Assembly: GCA_963771735.1 (NCBI GenBank) | Contig: CAVYUN010000001.1 | Location: forward strand, 248,001 to 312,000 | Origin: 66-474 sp963771735 | Lineage (GTDB): Bacteria > Pseudomonadota > Gammaproteobacteria > Xanthomonadales > Rhodanobacteraceae | DNA length: 64,000 bases | Direction: 5' to 3' | Shown here: positions 45,465 to 54,466 of the stretch, piece by piece | Numbering within the stretch: position 1 is the first letter of the stretch | How the letters are laid out: each line of letters begins with the position of its first letter | Position numbers and translations under genes: made by a program | Notes under the pieces: model-generated | What the model was told of the DNA's origin: nothing | The model's input: only the letters and a program-made list of their open reading frames with translations | Database searches by the model: none

Positions 45465-48400
45465 ATGCGAATTCCACTGACTGTTGCCGCCTGCCTGGCA
45501 CTGGCCGTCACCGGTGCCGCCTCTGCTGCGGCAAAGCCGTCCGGACCGTTCGCAAACCTGAAGTTCCGCAATCTGGGCCCCGCCGTTTCCGGAGGTCGCG
45601 TCAGCACCGTGACGGGCATTCCAGGCAACCCCGACACCTATTACGTCGGCACTGCCGGCGGCGGCCTGTGGAAGACCACCGACGGCGGCATCAAGTGGGA
45701 CAACCTCTTCAAGCACGGCGACAGCTCCTCGATCGGCGCCGTCGCGCTGGCACCCTCGAATCCCAAGGACATCTGGCTCGGTACCGGCGAAGCCAACCCG
45801 CGCAACGACGTGCTGCTCGGGCATGGCGTGTATTTCTCGTCCGACGGCGGCAAGACCTGGAAATTCAAGGGGCTGAAAGACGCCGGGCAGATTTCCAACA
45901 TCGTCGTGAACCCGACCGACCCGGACACGGCGTACGTCGCGGTGCTCGGCAACCCCTGGAAACCAAGCGACACGCGTGGCGTGTTCATGACCACGGACGC
46001 CGGCAAGCACTGGAACAAGGTGCTGTACGTCAACGACACCACCGGTGCCAGCGACGTGGAGATGGACCCGTCCAATCCGAAGGTGCTGTACGCCGGCATG
46101 TGGACCGTCCAGCGCAAGCCATGGACGCTGCTCAACGGTAGCCCGGCCGGCGGCATCTGGCGTTCGCAGGACGGCGGCCGTACCTGGAACAAGCTCGCGG
46201 GCGGCCTGCCCACCGCTATGCCGACCGACCGCGTGAAGATCGCGATCGCGCCATCCGCGCCCGACACCCTGTACGCAACGATGGCCACGCAGAAGTGCAT
46301 CCTGTGGGGCAGCACCGACGCGGGCGACCACTGGAAGTGCATCAGCAACAACCACGACCTCTCGGTGCGAATGTTCTATTTCAGCTCGATGGCGGTCGCG
46401 CCGAACGATCCCAAGACGATCTACTTCAGTTCCTTCCACCTGATGAAATCCACCGACGGCGGCAAGACCGCCAAGGTCATCGACCACGACGTGCACGTGG
46501 ATCATCATGCGATCTGGATCGATCCGAAAAACCCCAAGCGCATCATCCAGGGCAATGACGGCGGTGCCTTCCTCAGCGTGAACGGCGGCAAGACCTGGCG
46601 CGCGTTCAACAACCTGCCGATCGCCGAGTTCTACACCGTCGCGATTTCCAATACCCAGCCGTTCGGCGTGTGCGGCGGCATCCAGGACAACAACGCCGCC
46701 TGCGGGCCATCCAACAGCCTTTCTTCCAATGGCATCTGGGGTGCCGACTGGTGGAACCCTTCCGGCGGCGACGGTACCTACGTGGTGCCCGCGCCGTCCG
46801 AACCCGCGATCGTTTACGGCGCGTCGCAAACCGCGTATGCATCGCGCATCGATACGCGCAACTGGACCCAGACCTTCATCCGGCCGAGCCTGGCGAGTTC
46901 CGGCGACACGCCGATCTCTAGCTTGAAGTACCGCTACAACTGGGCCGCGCCCATCGCCGTATCACCGAACGACGCGAATACCGTTTACGTCGGTGCCAAC
47001 GTGCTGTTCAAGTCCACCGACGGCGGCGCCAACTGGACGGCGATCTCGAAAGACCTCACCCGCGACATCAAGGCCCACCAGCCGATCGCGGGCGGCCCGG
47101 TTTTCCACGACATCTCCACCGCCGAAAACACCGACACCATCCTGTCGATCTCGATCGCCCCGAGCGATCCGAACGTGATCTGGGTCGGCACCGACGACGG
47201 ACTGGTGTGGGTCACCAGGGACGGCGGTGCGAACTGGACCAATGTTTCGGCCGGTCTGCCGCAGGCGGTATCGCTGGGGCGCATCTACCAGATCGGGGTG
47301 TCGCCGTTCGATGCCGGTACCGCCTACATCGCGGTCGACGGCCACATGCTCGGCGACGAACATCCCTACGTGCTCAAGACCCGCGACTACGGCACGCACT
47401 GGCAGAGCATCGCCAACGGCCTGCCGGACGATTATTCAGCGGTCGTGGTGCGCGAGGATCCGAACGCAAAGGGCTTGCTCGCGCTTGGAACCATGCGTGG
47501 TCTTTACCTGTCATTCGACGACGGCGCGCACTGGCAGCCGATGACCGCCAACCTGCCGACCATGGCGGTGTGGGACCTGAAGTTCACCAAGTCGCCGCAC
47601 GACCTGGTGCTGGCGACCCACGGCCGCGGCCTGTGGATCCTCGACAACCTGGAAGCGCTGGAGCAGTGGCAGCCACGCGTCGCCGATGACGCCTTCCACC
47701 TGTTCCCTGCCTCGCAAGGCATCGAGTGGCAGACCTTCGACGGCCGCAACATCGGTCCCGCACCCGGCGACCACAGCGCGCCGAACCCGCCCAGCGGTCC
47801 CGTGATCGCCTATTCGCTGGCGAAAGCCATCACCGTTCCGAAGGGTTGTGCCGCGGAAGAAAAGAAGAACGACAAATCGAAGCAGGGCAAAGACAAGAAG
47901 AAAGCGCACGAGCCGCCGTTCGATGCGTGCAATCCCGTCACCATCACCATTACCGACAGCGCTGGCAATACGGTGGCGAGCTTCCGTGGACCGGGGAAGG
48001 CCGGCATCAACGACGTGTCCTGGAACATGCACTATGCAGGTATCAAGAAACTGCCGAAATCGATGCGCCCGCAACGTGAGCACGAAAGCCACGAACCGGA
48101 CGGGCCGATCGCGCTGCCGGGCACATACCGGGCGACCGTGAAGGCGGACGGCCACAGCGACAAGGCAACCTTGCAGGTCGTCGGCGATCCACGCGTCAAC
48201 ACGCCGATGAGCGTGCAGCGCGCCGCATTCGAAGCCGGGATGAAACTGCGTGGCGAAGCGGCAGCCACCGTTGCCGTGATCGGCCGTACGCACGACATGC
48301 TGGACGCACTCGACAAGCTGCTGGCGTCGACGTCCAATGCCGCGGCCGGCAGCGACAAGGCGGCCCTGCACGCCAGCGCGGCGGCACTGAAGCAGCAACT

Positions 48401-48731
48401 GGGCGATTTCGCCGGCAACTTCTACAACCCGCACGTGCAATACAACGTGCCGGAGGATGACCTGCACTTCCTGCCGCCCTGGGGCATGAAATTCCTCGGG
48501 CTCTACGGGCTTGCCGGCCAGATGGGACCGAGCCAGGCGCCGAACGCGGAGCAGCAGCAATACATCGCGAAGATGGCGTCGCAGTTGCAACCCCTGCTCG
48601 ACCAGTACAACGGCTCGCTGCGCCAGGCCGTGGAGAAGTTCAACGCGCAGGCCAAGCAGGCCGGCGAGAAGCCGTTGCCGCTCGGCGAACCGGTCAAGGT
48701 CGGCGACCCGAAGCTGCTGGCGAACATCTGA
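45465..48731 (+). CDS. Large secreted BNR/Asp-box beta-propeller, copy 2
   Basis: 1,088 residues from the ATG at 45465; GAGGGG eight bases upstream favours this over the GTG at 45456. Signal peptide to about residue 23 (TGAASAAAK). Asp-box repeats: TTDGGIKWDNL, SSDGGKTWKFKG, TTDAGKHWNKVL, SQDGGRTWNKLA, STDGGANWTAI, TRDGGANWTNV. The central domain matches copy 1 in layout and motifs. It has an extra Lys-rich insert (about 800-820; KKNDKSKQGKDKKKAH) before an immunoglobulin-like stretch. A rho-independent terminator follows at once. Tandem duplication of the two genes is evident, but divergence is substantial. Confidence 0.9.
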   Translation: MRIPLTVAACLALAVTGAASAAAKPSGPFANLKFRNLGPAVSGGRVSTVTGIPGNPDTYYVGTAGGGLWKTTDGGIKWDNLFKHGDSSSIGAVALAPSNPKDIWLGTGEANPRNDVLLGHGVYFSSDGGKTWKFKGLKDAGQISNIVVNPTDPDTAYVAVLGNPWKPSDTRGVFMTTDAGKHWNKVLYVNDTTGASDVEMDPSNPKVLYAGMWTVQRKPWTLLNGSPAGGIWRSQDGGRTWNKLAGGLPTAMPTDRVKIAIAPSAPDTLYATMATQKCILWGSTDAGDHWKCISNNHDLSVRMFYFSSMAVAPNDPKTIYFSSFHLMKSTDGGKTAKVIDHDVHVDHHAIWIDPKNPKRIIQGNDGGAFLSVNGGKTWRAFNNLPIAEFYTVAISNTQPFGVCGGIQDNNAACGPSNSLSSNGIWGADWWNPSGGDGTYVVPAPSEPAIVYGASQTAYASRIDTRNWTQTFIRPSLASSGDTPISSLKYRYNWAAPIAVSPNDANTVYVGANVLFKSTDGGANWTAISKDLTRDIKAHQPIAGGPVFHDISTAENTDTILSISIAPSDPNVIWVGTDDGLVWVTRDGGANWTNVSAGLPQAVSLGRIYQIGVSPFDAGTAYIAVDGHMLGDEHPYVLKTRDYGTHWQSIANGLPDDYSAVVVREDPNAKGLLALGTMRGLYLSFDDGAHWQPMTANLPTMAVWDLKFTKSPHDLVLATHGRGLWILDNLEALEQWQPRVADDAFHLFPASQGIEWQTFDGRNIGPAPGDHSAPNPPSGPVIAYSLAKAITVPKGCAAEEKKNDKSKQGKDKKKAHEPPFDACNPVTITITDSAGNTVASFRGPGKAGINDVSWNMHYAGIKKLPKSMRPQREHESHEPDGPIALPGTYRATVKADGHSDKATLQVVGDPRVNTPMSVQRAAFEAGMKLRGEAAATVAVIGRTHDMLDALDKLLASTSNAAAGSDKAALHASAAALKQQLGDFAGNFYNPHVQYNVPEDDLHFLPPWGMKFLGLYGLAGQMGPSQAPNAEQQQYIAKMASQLQPLLDQYNGSLRQAVEKFNAQAKQAGEKPLPLGEPVKVGDPKLLANI

Positions 48732-48747
48732 TCGATCCCGTCACCCA

Positions 48748-48781
48748 CGGCCCGCACGCTCCCCCGCGTGCGGGCCGTTTT
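48748..48781 (+). terminator. Rho-independent terminator after BNR copy 2
   Basis: CGGCCCGCACGC and GCGTGCGGGCCG form a perfect 12-bp stem around TCCCCC, followed by TTTT, 17 bases after the stop. Confidence 0.92.
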
Positions 48782-48899
48782 CATCCTGCGCACCGTTCGA
48801 TGACGATGGCGCGCCTCGTGCGCCGCGGGTAAACGCATGGCCTATGGCGTTGCGCTGTCGACATCGGCATCATTTCCTGCCCCCCCTTCCAGACCCACC

Positions 48900-51092
48900 A
48901 TGCCGACCCCCGCAATACCACGATCGCGCTTGGCGATCGCACTGGCACTGGCCACCGGCCACGCCGCTGCGCAGGCCACGAACAATGCGAGCTCCGACAC
49001 CGGCGCCCAGACCACGCAGACCTTGCCGACCATCAACGTCAAGGGCAAGAAAGCCCTACGACTGGCGCAAGTACGTCAAGGCCAAACTCAAACATCAGAT
49101 GCCGGAAGTCGATGGCGCCCGGATCACCGTGACCAAGAAGACCACGGTGACGCACCTCGACACGCAACCCACCGTGATCGACAACAACCTGCAGCAATTG
49201 CTGGCACGCACGCCGGGCGTGGTGGTGTCGCAGCAACCGACGCCGACCCAGTTCAACCTGAGCTACCGCGGCCTCGGCAATCCGCAGGAATCGGAATACA
49301 TGCTGGTGATGCAGGACGGCATTCCGCTGGAATCCGACTGGATCGGCTTCCCGACCCTGTACGCGATGCCGCTGTCGCAAAGCCTGTCGGAGATCCAGTT
49401 GATCCGTGGCGGTTCCAGCCTGCTGTACGGACCGGAACCCGCGCCGGTGCTGAACCTGGTTTCCAAACGGCCGACGCCGGGTACCCCGTTCTCGGCCAGC
49501 ACCGAACAAGTCGATCGGCGGCAACGGCCTGTATTCCACCTACAACGTGGTGCAGGGCAGCGCCGGCAAGTGGACCTGGCGCGCCGACGCCGGCTACGTG
49601 CGCAGCGATGGCACCCGTCCGAACGCGCAATCGCAGATGCGCCAGGCCGACCTGTACGTCGAATACCGCCCCGACGACAAACAGTATTCATGGCTGGACA
49701 TCCACGCGATCGACGCCGATTCCGGCGATCCGGGTCGCCTCAGCTATCCACAATGGCAGGCCGATCCGCGCGCCACGCCGACGCCGTGGAACCGCGACTG
49801 GGTGGATCGCTACCAGATCGTGCTGGGACACCAGCAAGAATGGGGCGATGGCTGGTTGTTCATCGGCAAGTTGTGGGCGACCTACCAGGCCCAGGACAGC
49901 CGTGGTGCCAATGGCGCGCTGCCGCCGCAACCGCCGCCATCCAGCACCACGCTGCAGAGCGAGCAGTACCGCACCCAGGGTATGGACTTGCGCGTGCGCA
50001 AGAAGTGGGGCCACGGCAACGCGTTCACCGCCGGCGCCGTGCTGTTCCACGGCAACGATCCGTGGCGGCAGTGGACGTTCTCGAACCTGTACGTTGATCG
50101 CTACGCACGCGATGGCGTGCCGCGCCTCGATCAGAAGCGCGAGTCGGACTACTACTCGGTGTTCGCCGAAAACGTGTTCCGCCTGCCGCACGAAATCCAC
50201 ATCGTGCCTTCGATCCGGCTCGAGAAGGAACGCGTCGCGGTCAGCGAAACCGTACGACCGCCATTCCTGTCGCGTCCGCTGATCAACGAATCCGACACCC
50301 GCACGGTGCCGCTGTTCGGGCTCGGCATCGGCAACGATTTCGGGCACGGCAACGAGACCTACCTCAACGTGTCCAAAGGCTGGCGGCCGTTGCGCTACTT
50401 CGACATGGCCTCGCCGTTCGCCAACGTGGTGCCGGGCAACGCGCCCAACCCGCAGACCGCGATTTCGTGGGAGGCCGGCGTGCACGGCGTGCCCGTGACC
50501 GGCCTGTACTACGACGTAAGCGTGTTCTGGATCGACTTCAAGAACCGCATCGAGGCCCAGCACATCAACGCCACCGACGTGATCGAGGTCAACAGCGGCG
50601 ACACCCGCAACCGCGGCTTCGAGGGCGAGATCGACTACGACTTCTTCGCCGACACGCCGTTGGCCAACCAGGGCCAGCACCTCGACGCATTCGCGAACCT
50701 GAGCCTGCTCAACGCGCGTTTCACCCGCAGCGTGATCCCCGGCCAGGTCGGCAAGATCCCCGCCTATGCGCCCCGCTACCTCGCCAAGGCCGGCGTGAAC
50801 TGGCGCATCGACAAACGCGTGAAGGTCGGCTCTGAGCGTGGTCTCTTCCGCCGCGCAATACTGGCAGGATTCGGATGCGCCATTCGGCAGCGGCGCCACC
50901 TACATCCCGGCAAAGATTCCCGCCTTCACGATCGCCGACCTCGCGGCCGACTGGCAAATCAACCCGTGGCTGAAACTGCTGGGTGGCGTCAGCAACCTCA
51001 CCGACCGCAAGTACTACGACCGCGTGTGGATGACCGGCCTCGAACCCGCCTACGGACGCACCTGGTACGCCGGGTTCGAGTTGAAGATGTAA
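48900..51092 (+). pseudogene. TonB-dependent receptor, reading frame broken three times
   Basis: The ATG at 48900 starts a signal peptide (SRLAIALALATGHAAAQ). The protein then runs through three frames: a plug domain (RTPGVVVSQQPTPTQFNLSY to LLYGPEPAPVLNLVSKRP), a beta-barrel (from VVQGSAGKWTWRADAGYVRS), and the C-terminal strand ending AYGRTWYAGFELKM. Each break is a single extra base: in the A-run at 49049-49052, near 49509-49510, and near 50830. Removing all three restores about 729 residues with normal motifs, and the coding quality between breaks is intact. Family role: energised uptake of siderophores or other large ligands; the ligand is unknown. It is either a recent pseudogene or contains sequencing insertions. 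Confidence 0.85.
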
Positions 51093-51108
51093 CGATCCCG
51101 GGCGGCGC

Positions 51109-51132
51109 AAAAGCCCGCGTCTTCACGCGGGC
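51109..51132 (-). terminator. Terminator of the desaturase gene
   Basis: On the minus strand GCCCGCG and CGCGGGC pair around TGAAGA and are followed by TTTT. The hairpin overlaps the desaturase stop codon (51123-51125) and lies 17 bases beyond the convergent TonB-receptor stop. Confidence 0.75.
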
Positions 51133-52247
51133 AGGCCGAGTTGCCGCAGCCAGCGATAATGCGAAGCAATGGCGGCGCCGAACGTGGGTTGCTCGCGGTA
51201 GCTGACACCGAACTCGCGGCACGCGTCTTTCACCACGCGCGCCACCGCGGGATAGTGCACGTGCGAAATGCGCGGAAACAGGTGGTGCTCTACCTGGAAA
51301 TTCAGGCCGCCGATCATCCAGCCGAGCACGCGGTTGCCACGGGCGAAATTCACGGTGGTTTCGATCTGGTGGATCGCCCATGGCGTGTCCATCTGCGTGC
51401 TGCCCGCATTCGGCGCGGGAAAGGCCGCTGCTTCCACCACGTGCGCCATCTGGAATACCAGCGCCAGCAGCACGCCGGCGACGCACGCCGTCATGGCGTA
51501 GAAGACCAGTACGGTGCCGAGCGGATGGAACAGCAGCGGCACGCCGAAAGCCAAGGCGACAAACGCCAGCTTGCCGAACACGAACACCGCCAGATCCGCA
51601 CCGCGCGGCCGCGCGAACGGGCGCCGGCCGATGGTGCCCGTGATCACGTCGCGGAAATCGTCATAGAAGTGCCAGCGAATGACGACCACGCCATACAGCA
51701 GCCACAGGTAGAAATGCTGCCAACGATGCCAGGGTCGCCGGCGCTGCTCCGGCGAAAGCCGCGCCAGCGCGCCGAGATCGATATCGCTGTCGTGGCCGGC
51801 GACGTTGACCCAGGTGTGGTGGAAGCGGCCATGCTTCCATTGCCATACGTACGAACTGCCGCCGATCACGTCGACCGTCATCGCCAGCGCCCGGTTGATC
51901 CAGCGCCGTTCCGACCAGGCCTGGTGGCCGCCATCGTGCATGATGTTGAAGCCGATGCCGGCGGTCGCGGTTCCCAGCAGGATGCTCAGCAACACGGCCT
52001 GCCAGATGCTGGTGGCGAAGAACACCAGCGCCACGTAGGTGAGCACGAACACACCCAGGATGATCGCGGCCTTCAGGTACATCCTGGCGCTGTCGCGCTG
52101 GTTGCAGCCCCTGCTCACGAAGTCGGCGTCGACCCGCCTGCGCAATTCCTGGTGGAAGGTATTGTCGCCGCTGAATTTCAGCGGCTTGTCACGGGCACGA
52201 AATGGCGCCGCGGCCCGGTTAGAGCGCGGTGACGAAGCGACAGGCAT
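51123..52247 (-). CDS. Membrane fatty-acid (acyl-CoA/acyl-lipid) desaturase
   Basis: 374 residues from the ATG at 52247; an ATG at 52292 lies inside a palindrome and would add 15 residues. Di-iron His boxes: H104-DGG-H108, H139-GRF-H143-H144 and the third box QVEHHLFPRISHVHY with H321/H322. Hydrophobic segments at about 58-100 and 180-270 place it in the inner membrane. The third box with Gln resembles front-end desaturases with an N-terminal soluble part, but no cytochrome b5 domain is fused here. The position of the introduced double bond is not predictable. An AKR gene lies upstream in the same direction, with 127 bases between. Confidence 0.9.
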   Translation of the reverse strand: MPVASSPRSNRAAAPFRARDKPLKFSGDNTFHQELRRRVDADFVSRGCNQRDSARMYLKAAIILGVFVLTYVALVFFATSIWQAVLLSILLGTATAGIGFNIMHDGGHQAWSERRWINRALAMTVDVIGGSSYVWQWKHGRFHHTWVNVAGHDSDIDLGALARLSPEQRRRPWHRWQHFYLWLLYGVVVIRWHFYDDFRDVITGTIGRRPFARPRGADLAVFVFGKLAFVALAFGVPLLFHPLGTVLVFYAMTACVAGVLLALVFQMAHVVEAAAFPAPNAGSTQMDTPWAIHQIETTVNFARGNRVLGWMIGGLNFQVEHHLFPRISHVHYPAVARVVKDACREFGVSYREQPTFGAAIASHYRWLRQLGLPA

Positions 52248-52284
52248 GGATAACGCTCGCGGACTGCGGAAGCCGACACCATAG

Positions 52285-52302
52285 CGCGTCATGCATGACG
52301 CG
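52285..52302. promoter_or_regulatory. Perfect 18-base palindrome upstream of the desaturase
   Basis: CGCGTCATGCATGACGCG is fully self-complementary and lies 38-55 bases upstream of the chosen desaturase start, in a 127-base gap. The size and symmetry fit an operator for a dimeric regulator (TetR/FabR-like control of unsaturation is known for desaturases). The regulator is not in the window. Confidence 0.5.
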
Positions 52303-52374
52303 AGCGTTACGCGTGCCGCGCACGGGCCGCCATGATGTCGGCCCGCGACGAACAAAGGATCGAAGCGCTGCGCG

Positions 52375-53247
52375 TCAGCCGACTTCGGCGTCAGCCATAC
52401 TGTTCAATTCCTGCAGCACCCCATCCGGAAGCACCAGCGCATCCGCGGCCAGGTTCTCGTGCAAATGCGCCAGCGACGACGTGCCGGGAATCAGCAACAC
52501 GTTGGGTGCACGCTGCAACAGCCACGCCAGCGCCACCTGCATCGGCGTGGCGTCGAGCCGGTCGGCGACACCCGACAGCGTCGACGACTGCAACGGGGTG
52601 AAGCCGCCGAGCGGGAAGAACGGCACGTAGGCAATGCCGTCGCGCGCGAGGTCGTCGATCAGCGCATCGTCGTCGCGGTGGATCAGGTTGTAGTGATTCT
52701 GCACGCACACGATTTCGCCCATGCGGCGGCCTTCTGCCACCTGTTCCGGGCTGACGTTGCTCAGGCCGATGTGGCGCACCAGGCCCTTGCGCTGAAGTTC
52801 CAGCATCACCGTGAGCGGCGCCTCGATGGAACCTCCAACCAGGCCATGCCCATGGATGCGCAGGTTGACCACCTCCAGCGCGTCCAGCCCCAGGTTGCGC
52901 AGGTTGTCGTGCACCGCCCGGGTCAATTCCTGCGGCGCGGCAGCCGGCAACCAGGAGCCGTCATCGCCCCGCTTGGCTCCGACCTTGGTGACGATGACAA
53001 GGTCGTCGGGATACGGATGCAGCACGTCGCGGATAAGCCGATTGGTGACGTAGGGACCGTAGAAGTCGCTGGTGTCGATGTGGTTCACGCCGCTGTCGAC
53101 GACCTCGCGCAACACCGCGCGTGCGCCATCCGGATCTTTCGGCGGCCCGAATACGCCGGGGCCGGCCAGTTGCATCGCGCCGTAACCCATGCGCCTGACC
53201 TCGCGGTCGCCAAGACGGTAGGTGCCGGATCGATCGATACTGGACAT
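52375..53247 (-). CDS. Aldo/keto reductase
   Basis: 290 residues from the ATG at 53247, with GAGGAG upstream. NAD(P)H-dependent (beta/alpha)8 barrel. The AKR catalytic tetrad is in place: D58 and Y63 in HIDTSDFYGPYVTNRLI, K88 in VIVTKVG, and H132 in NLRIHGHG. The C-terminal phosphate-binding region appears as LLIPGTSSLAHLHEN. The substrate is unknown. The frame is open upstream, but the extra residues are not conserved-looking. Confidence 0.93.
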   Translation of the reverse strand: MSSIDRSGTYRLGDREVRRMGYGAMQLAGPGVFGPPKDPDGARAVLREVVDSGVNHIDTSDFYGPYVTNRLIRDVLHPYPDDLVIVTKVGAKRGDDGSWLPAAAPQELTRAVHDNLRNLGLDALEVVNLRIHGHGLVGGSIEAPLTVMLELQRKGLVRHIGLSNVSPEQVAEGRRMGEIVCVQNHYNLIHRDDDALIDDLARDGIAYVPFFPLGGFTPLQSSTLSGVADRLDATPMQVALAWLLQRAPNVLLIPGTSSLAHLHENLAADALVLPDGVLQELNSMADAEVG

Positions 53248-53383
53248 CGCTTTCTCCTCAAATGGTCGAGCATACCGCGTGCCGCGGCCCGCCCGTTCAG
53301 GCAAATCGCCAAGTGGTGCAGCCGGCCCCGCGAAAACGCCATGCGGGGCCGTGCATTGGCACGACAGTTGCATCGAATCCAGC

Positions 53384-53629
53384 ATGTACAAGCCAAGCGA
53401 AAGCGTGGAGACGGCGATGGAAACGGGAATCGACGCCAGGCAGATCGAACGCGTGCTCAGCCATCTGGCGCGGCTGAAGCATCGCAGTGATGAACAGGCC
53501 GACACGCTGGAAGACCTCAGGCCGTCATGGCTAGGGCTGGACGCGTGGGAAATCGTCCTGGAAGACCTCGAAACCCAGCATTACCGCCGCGGACGCCCCT
53601 GCGCCCCACGGCTGCAGTTGGTGCGCTGA
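53384..53629 (+). CDS. Small hypothetical protein
   Basis: 81 residues if started at the ATG at 53384; a later ATG at 53417 gives 70. The middle is helical and charged (IDARQIERVLSHLARLKHRSDEQADTLEDLR), followed by WLGLDAWEIVLEDLE. Composition is more protein-like than the surrounding antisense frames, and the C-terminus (YRRGRPCAPRLQLVR) is basic. No family is recognised and no strong ribosome site is visible, so the coding status is uncertain. Confidence 0.4.
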   Translation: MYKPSESVETAMETGIDARQIERVLSHLARLKHRSDEQADTLEDLRPSWLGLDAWEIVLEDLETQHYRRGRPCAPRLQLVR

Positions 53630-53962
53630 GCACGGTCCACCGGCATGTCCCTTACCCGCTCCCGCAACCCGCATCGCCCACGCCGCAACCGCCTGCGCGA
53701 GCACATCCTCGGCGTCATCTCCTTGGCTGCCCATCTGCGCGCAGCCGCAACGATCGGTTGAGTTTCGCCGCCCGTTACACCGGCACCTCGCCCTGCGAAA
53801 TTGATATCGCCCCACTTTGGTGGATAACGCATCCGGCGTGCACGCATTCGCGCACTGCGCGTAACGGCCAAGTGGCTGTTGACGTGAAGGATTCCGCCGA
53901 TTGCGACGAACTCCGCCGCGCGCGATACTCGGTGCAACACCCCATCATGGGGCAGAATTAGC
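53630..53962. other. Gap before the integron-type cassette
   Basis: No convincing gene. A 38-codon frame from 53646 is basic and Arg-rich and is not trusted. A short hairpin (CCCCA 53940-53944 with TGGGG 53948-53952) lies just before the cassette start at 53964. This is where an attI site or an earlier attC would be expected; neither is clear, and no integron integrase is encoded on either strand. Confidence 0.45.
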
Positions 53963-53963
53963 G

Positions 53964-54457
53964 TTAGGGCCAAGATGGCAGTTGTCGATCACTCTCTTGC
54001 ATCATTCCATTTCGCCGGTGACGACCTCGTACCCGAAGAGGTCACGGCGCTAATGCAGGCAACACCAACCGAGGCTCATGCGAAAGGCGATAGCATCGTT
54101 TCAAAATCAACTGGTACCACACGCATAGCTCGCACTGGCAGTTGGACCATCGAGGCCGCGCGTCGCGCACCAGAAGACCTTGAGAGTCAGGTCCTCGAGG
54201 TACTGGATCGCTTGCCAAGCGACCCTAAAATCTGGGAGGCGCTTGCCAAGTTCCAGCCTCACTTCTTCTGCGGTATTTTCATGGGCAGTGGCAACGATGG
54301 CATGGATTTGTCGGCCAAAGTGCTATTGGCGCTTGGCCAGCGCGGCATCAGCTTGGGCCTGGATATTTATGATGCAAACGACTGAGAGCTTGGCCCTAAC
54401 ATTTCGGTCAACCGGACGCTCACCCGCTAAGCGGATTCGCGCCGGTTACTTCAAGCG
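53964..54457 (+). mobile_element. Integron-type gene cassette (494 bases)
   Basis: The cassette begins with TTAGGGCC after a G (53963) and ends in an attC site whose first element is GGCCCTAAC (54392-54400), the exact complement of the cassette's own 5' end, the relation expected when a circular cassette is inserted at G^TT. It holds one gene (DUF4279) in the usual orientation, starting four bases after the boundary sequence. A second cassette-like unit starts at 54458. No integrase gene is in the window. Confidence 0.8.
53975..54385 (+). CDS. DUF4279-domain protein in an integron-type cassette
   Basis: 136 residues. DUF4279 is recognised from VDHSLASFHFAGDDLVPEEVTALMQATPT at the N-terminus, RIARTGSWTIEA, WEALAKFQPHFFCGIFMG and the C-terminal LLALGQRGISLGLDIYDA. 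The family is of unknown function and often occurs in mobile or cassette settings. GC content is clearly lower than in neighbouring genes. The gene almost fills the cassette: the ATG is eleven bases after the 5' boundary and the stop is seven bases before attC. Cassette genes commonly lack a promoter, and none is visible here. Confidence 0.85.
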   Translation: MAVVDHSLASFHFAGDDLVPEEVTALMQATPTEAHAKGDSIVSKSTGTTRIARTGSWTIEAARRAPEDLESQVLEVLDRLPSDPKIWEALAKFQPHFFCGIFMGSGNDGMDLSAKVLLALGQRGISLGLDIYDAND

Positions 54458-54463
54458 TTAGCG
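54392..54463 (+). repeat. attC site (59-base element)
   Basis: The outer inverse core is GGCCCTAAC (54392-54400). Inner arms CAACCGG (54409-54415) and CCGGTT (54442-54447) follow, with a partly self-complementary middle (GCTCACCCGCTAAGCGG). The 3' end TTCAAGCGTTAGCG contains the crossover G^TT at 54457. The pattern TTCG-TCAA...CTTCAAGCGTTAG closely resembles attC sites of known class 1 integron cassettes. Confidence 0.85.
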
Positions 54464-54466
54464 CTC

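Noticed and set aside
53646..53762. 38-codon plus-strand frame before the cassette
   Set aside because: Basic, Arg/His-rich composition, no clear ribosome site and no family; could equally be random in GC-rich DNA.
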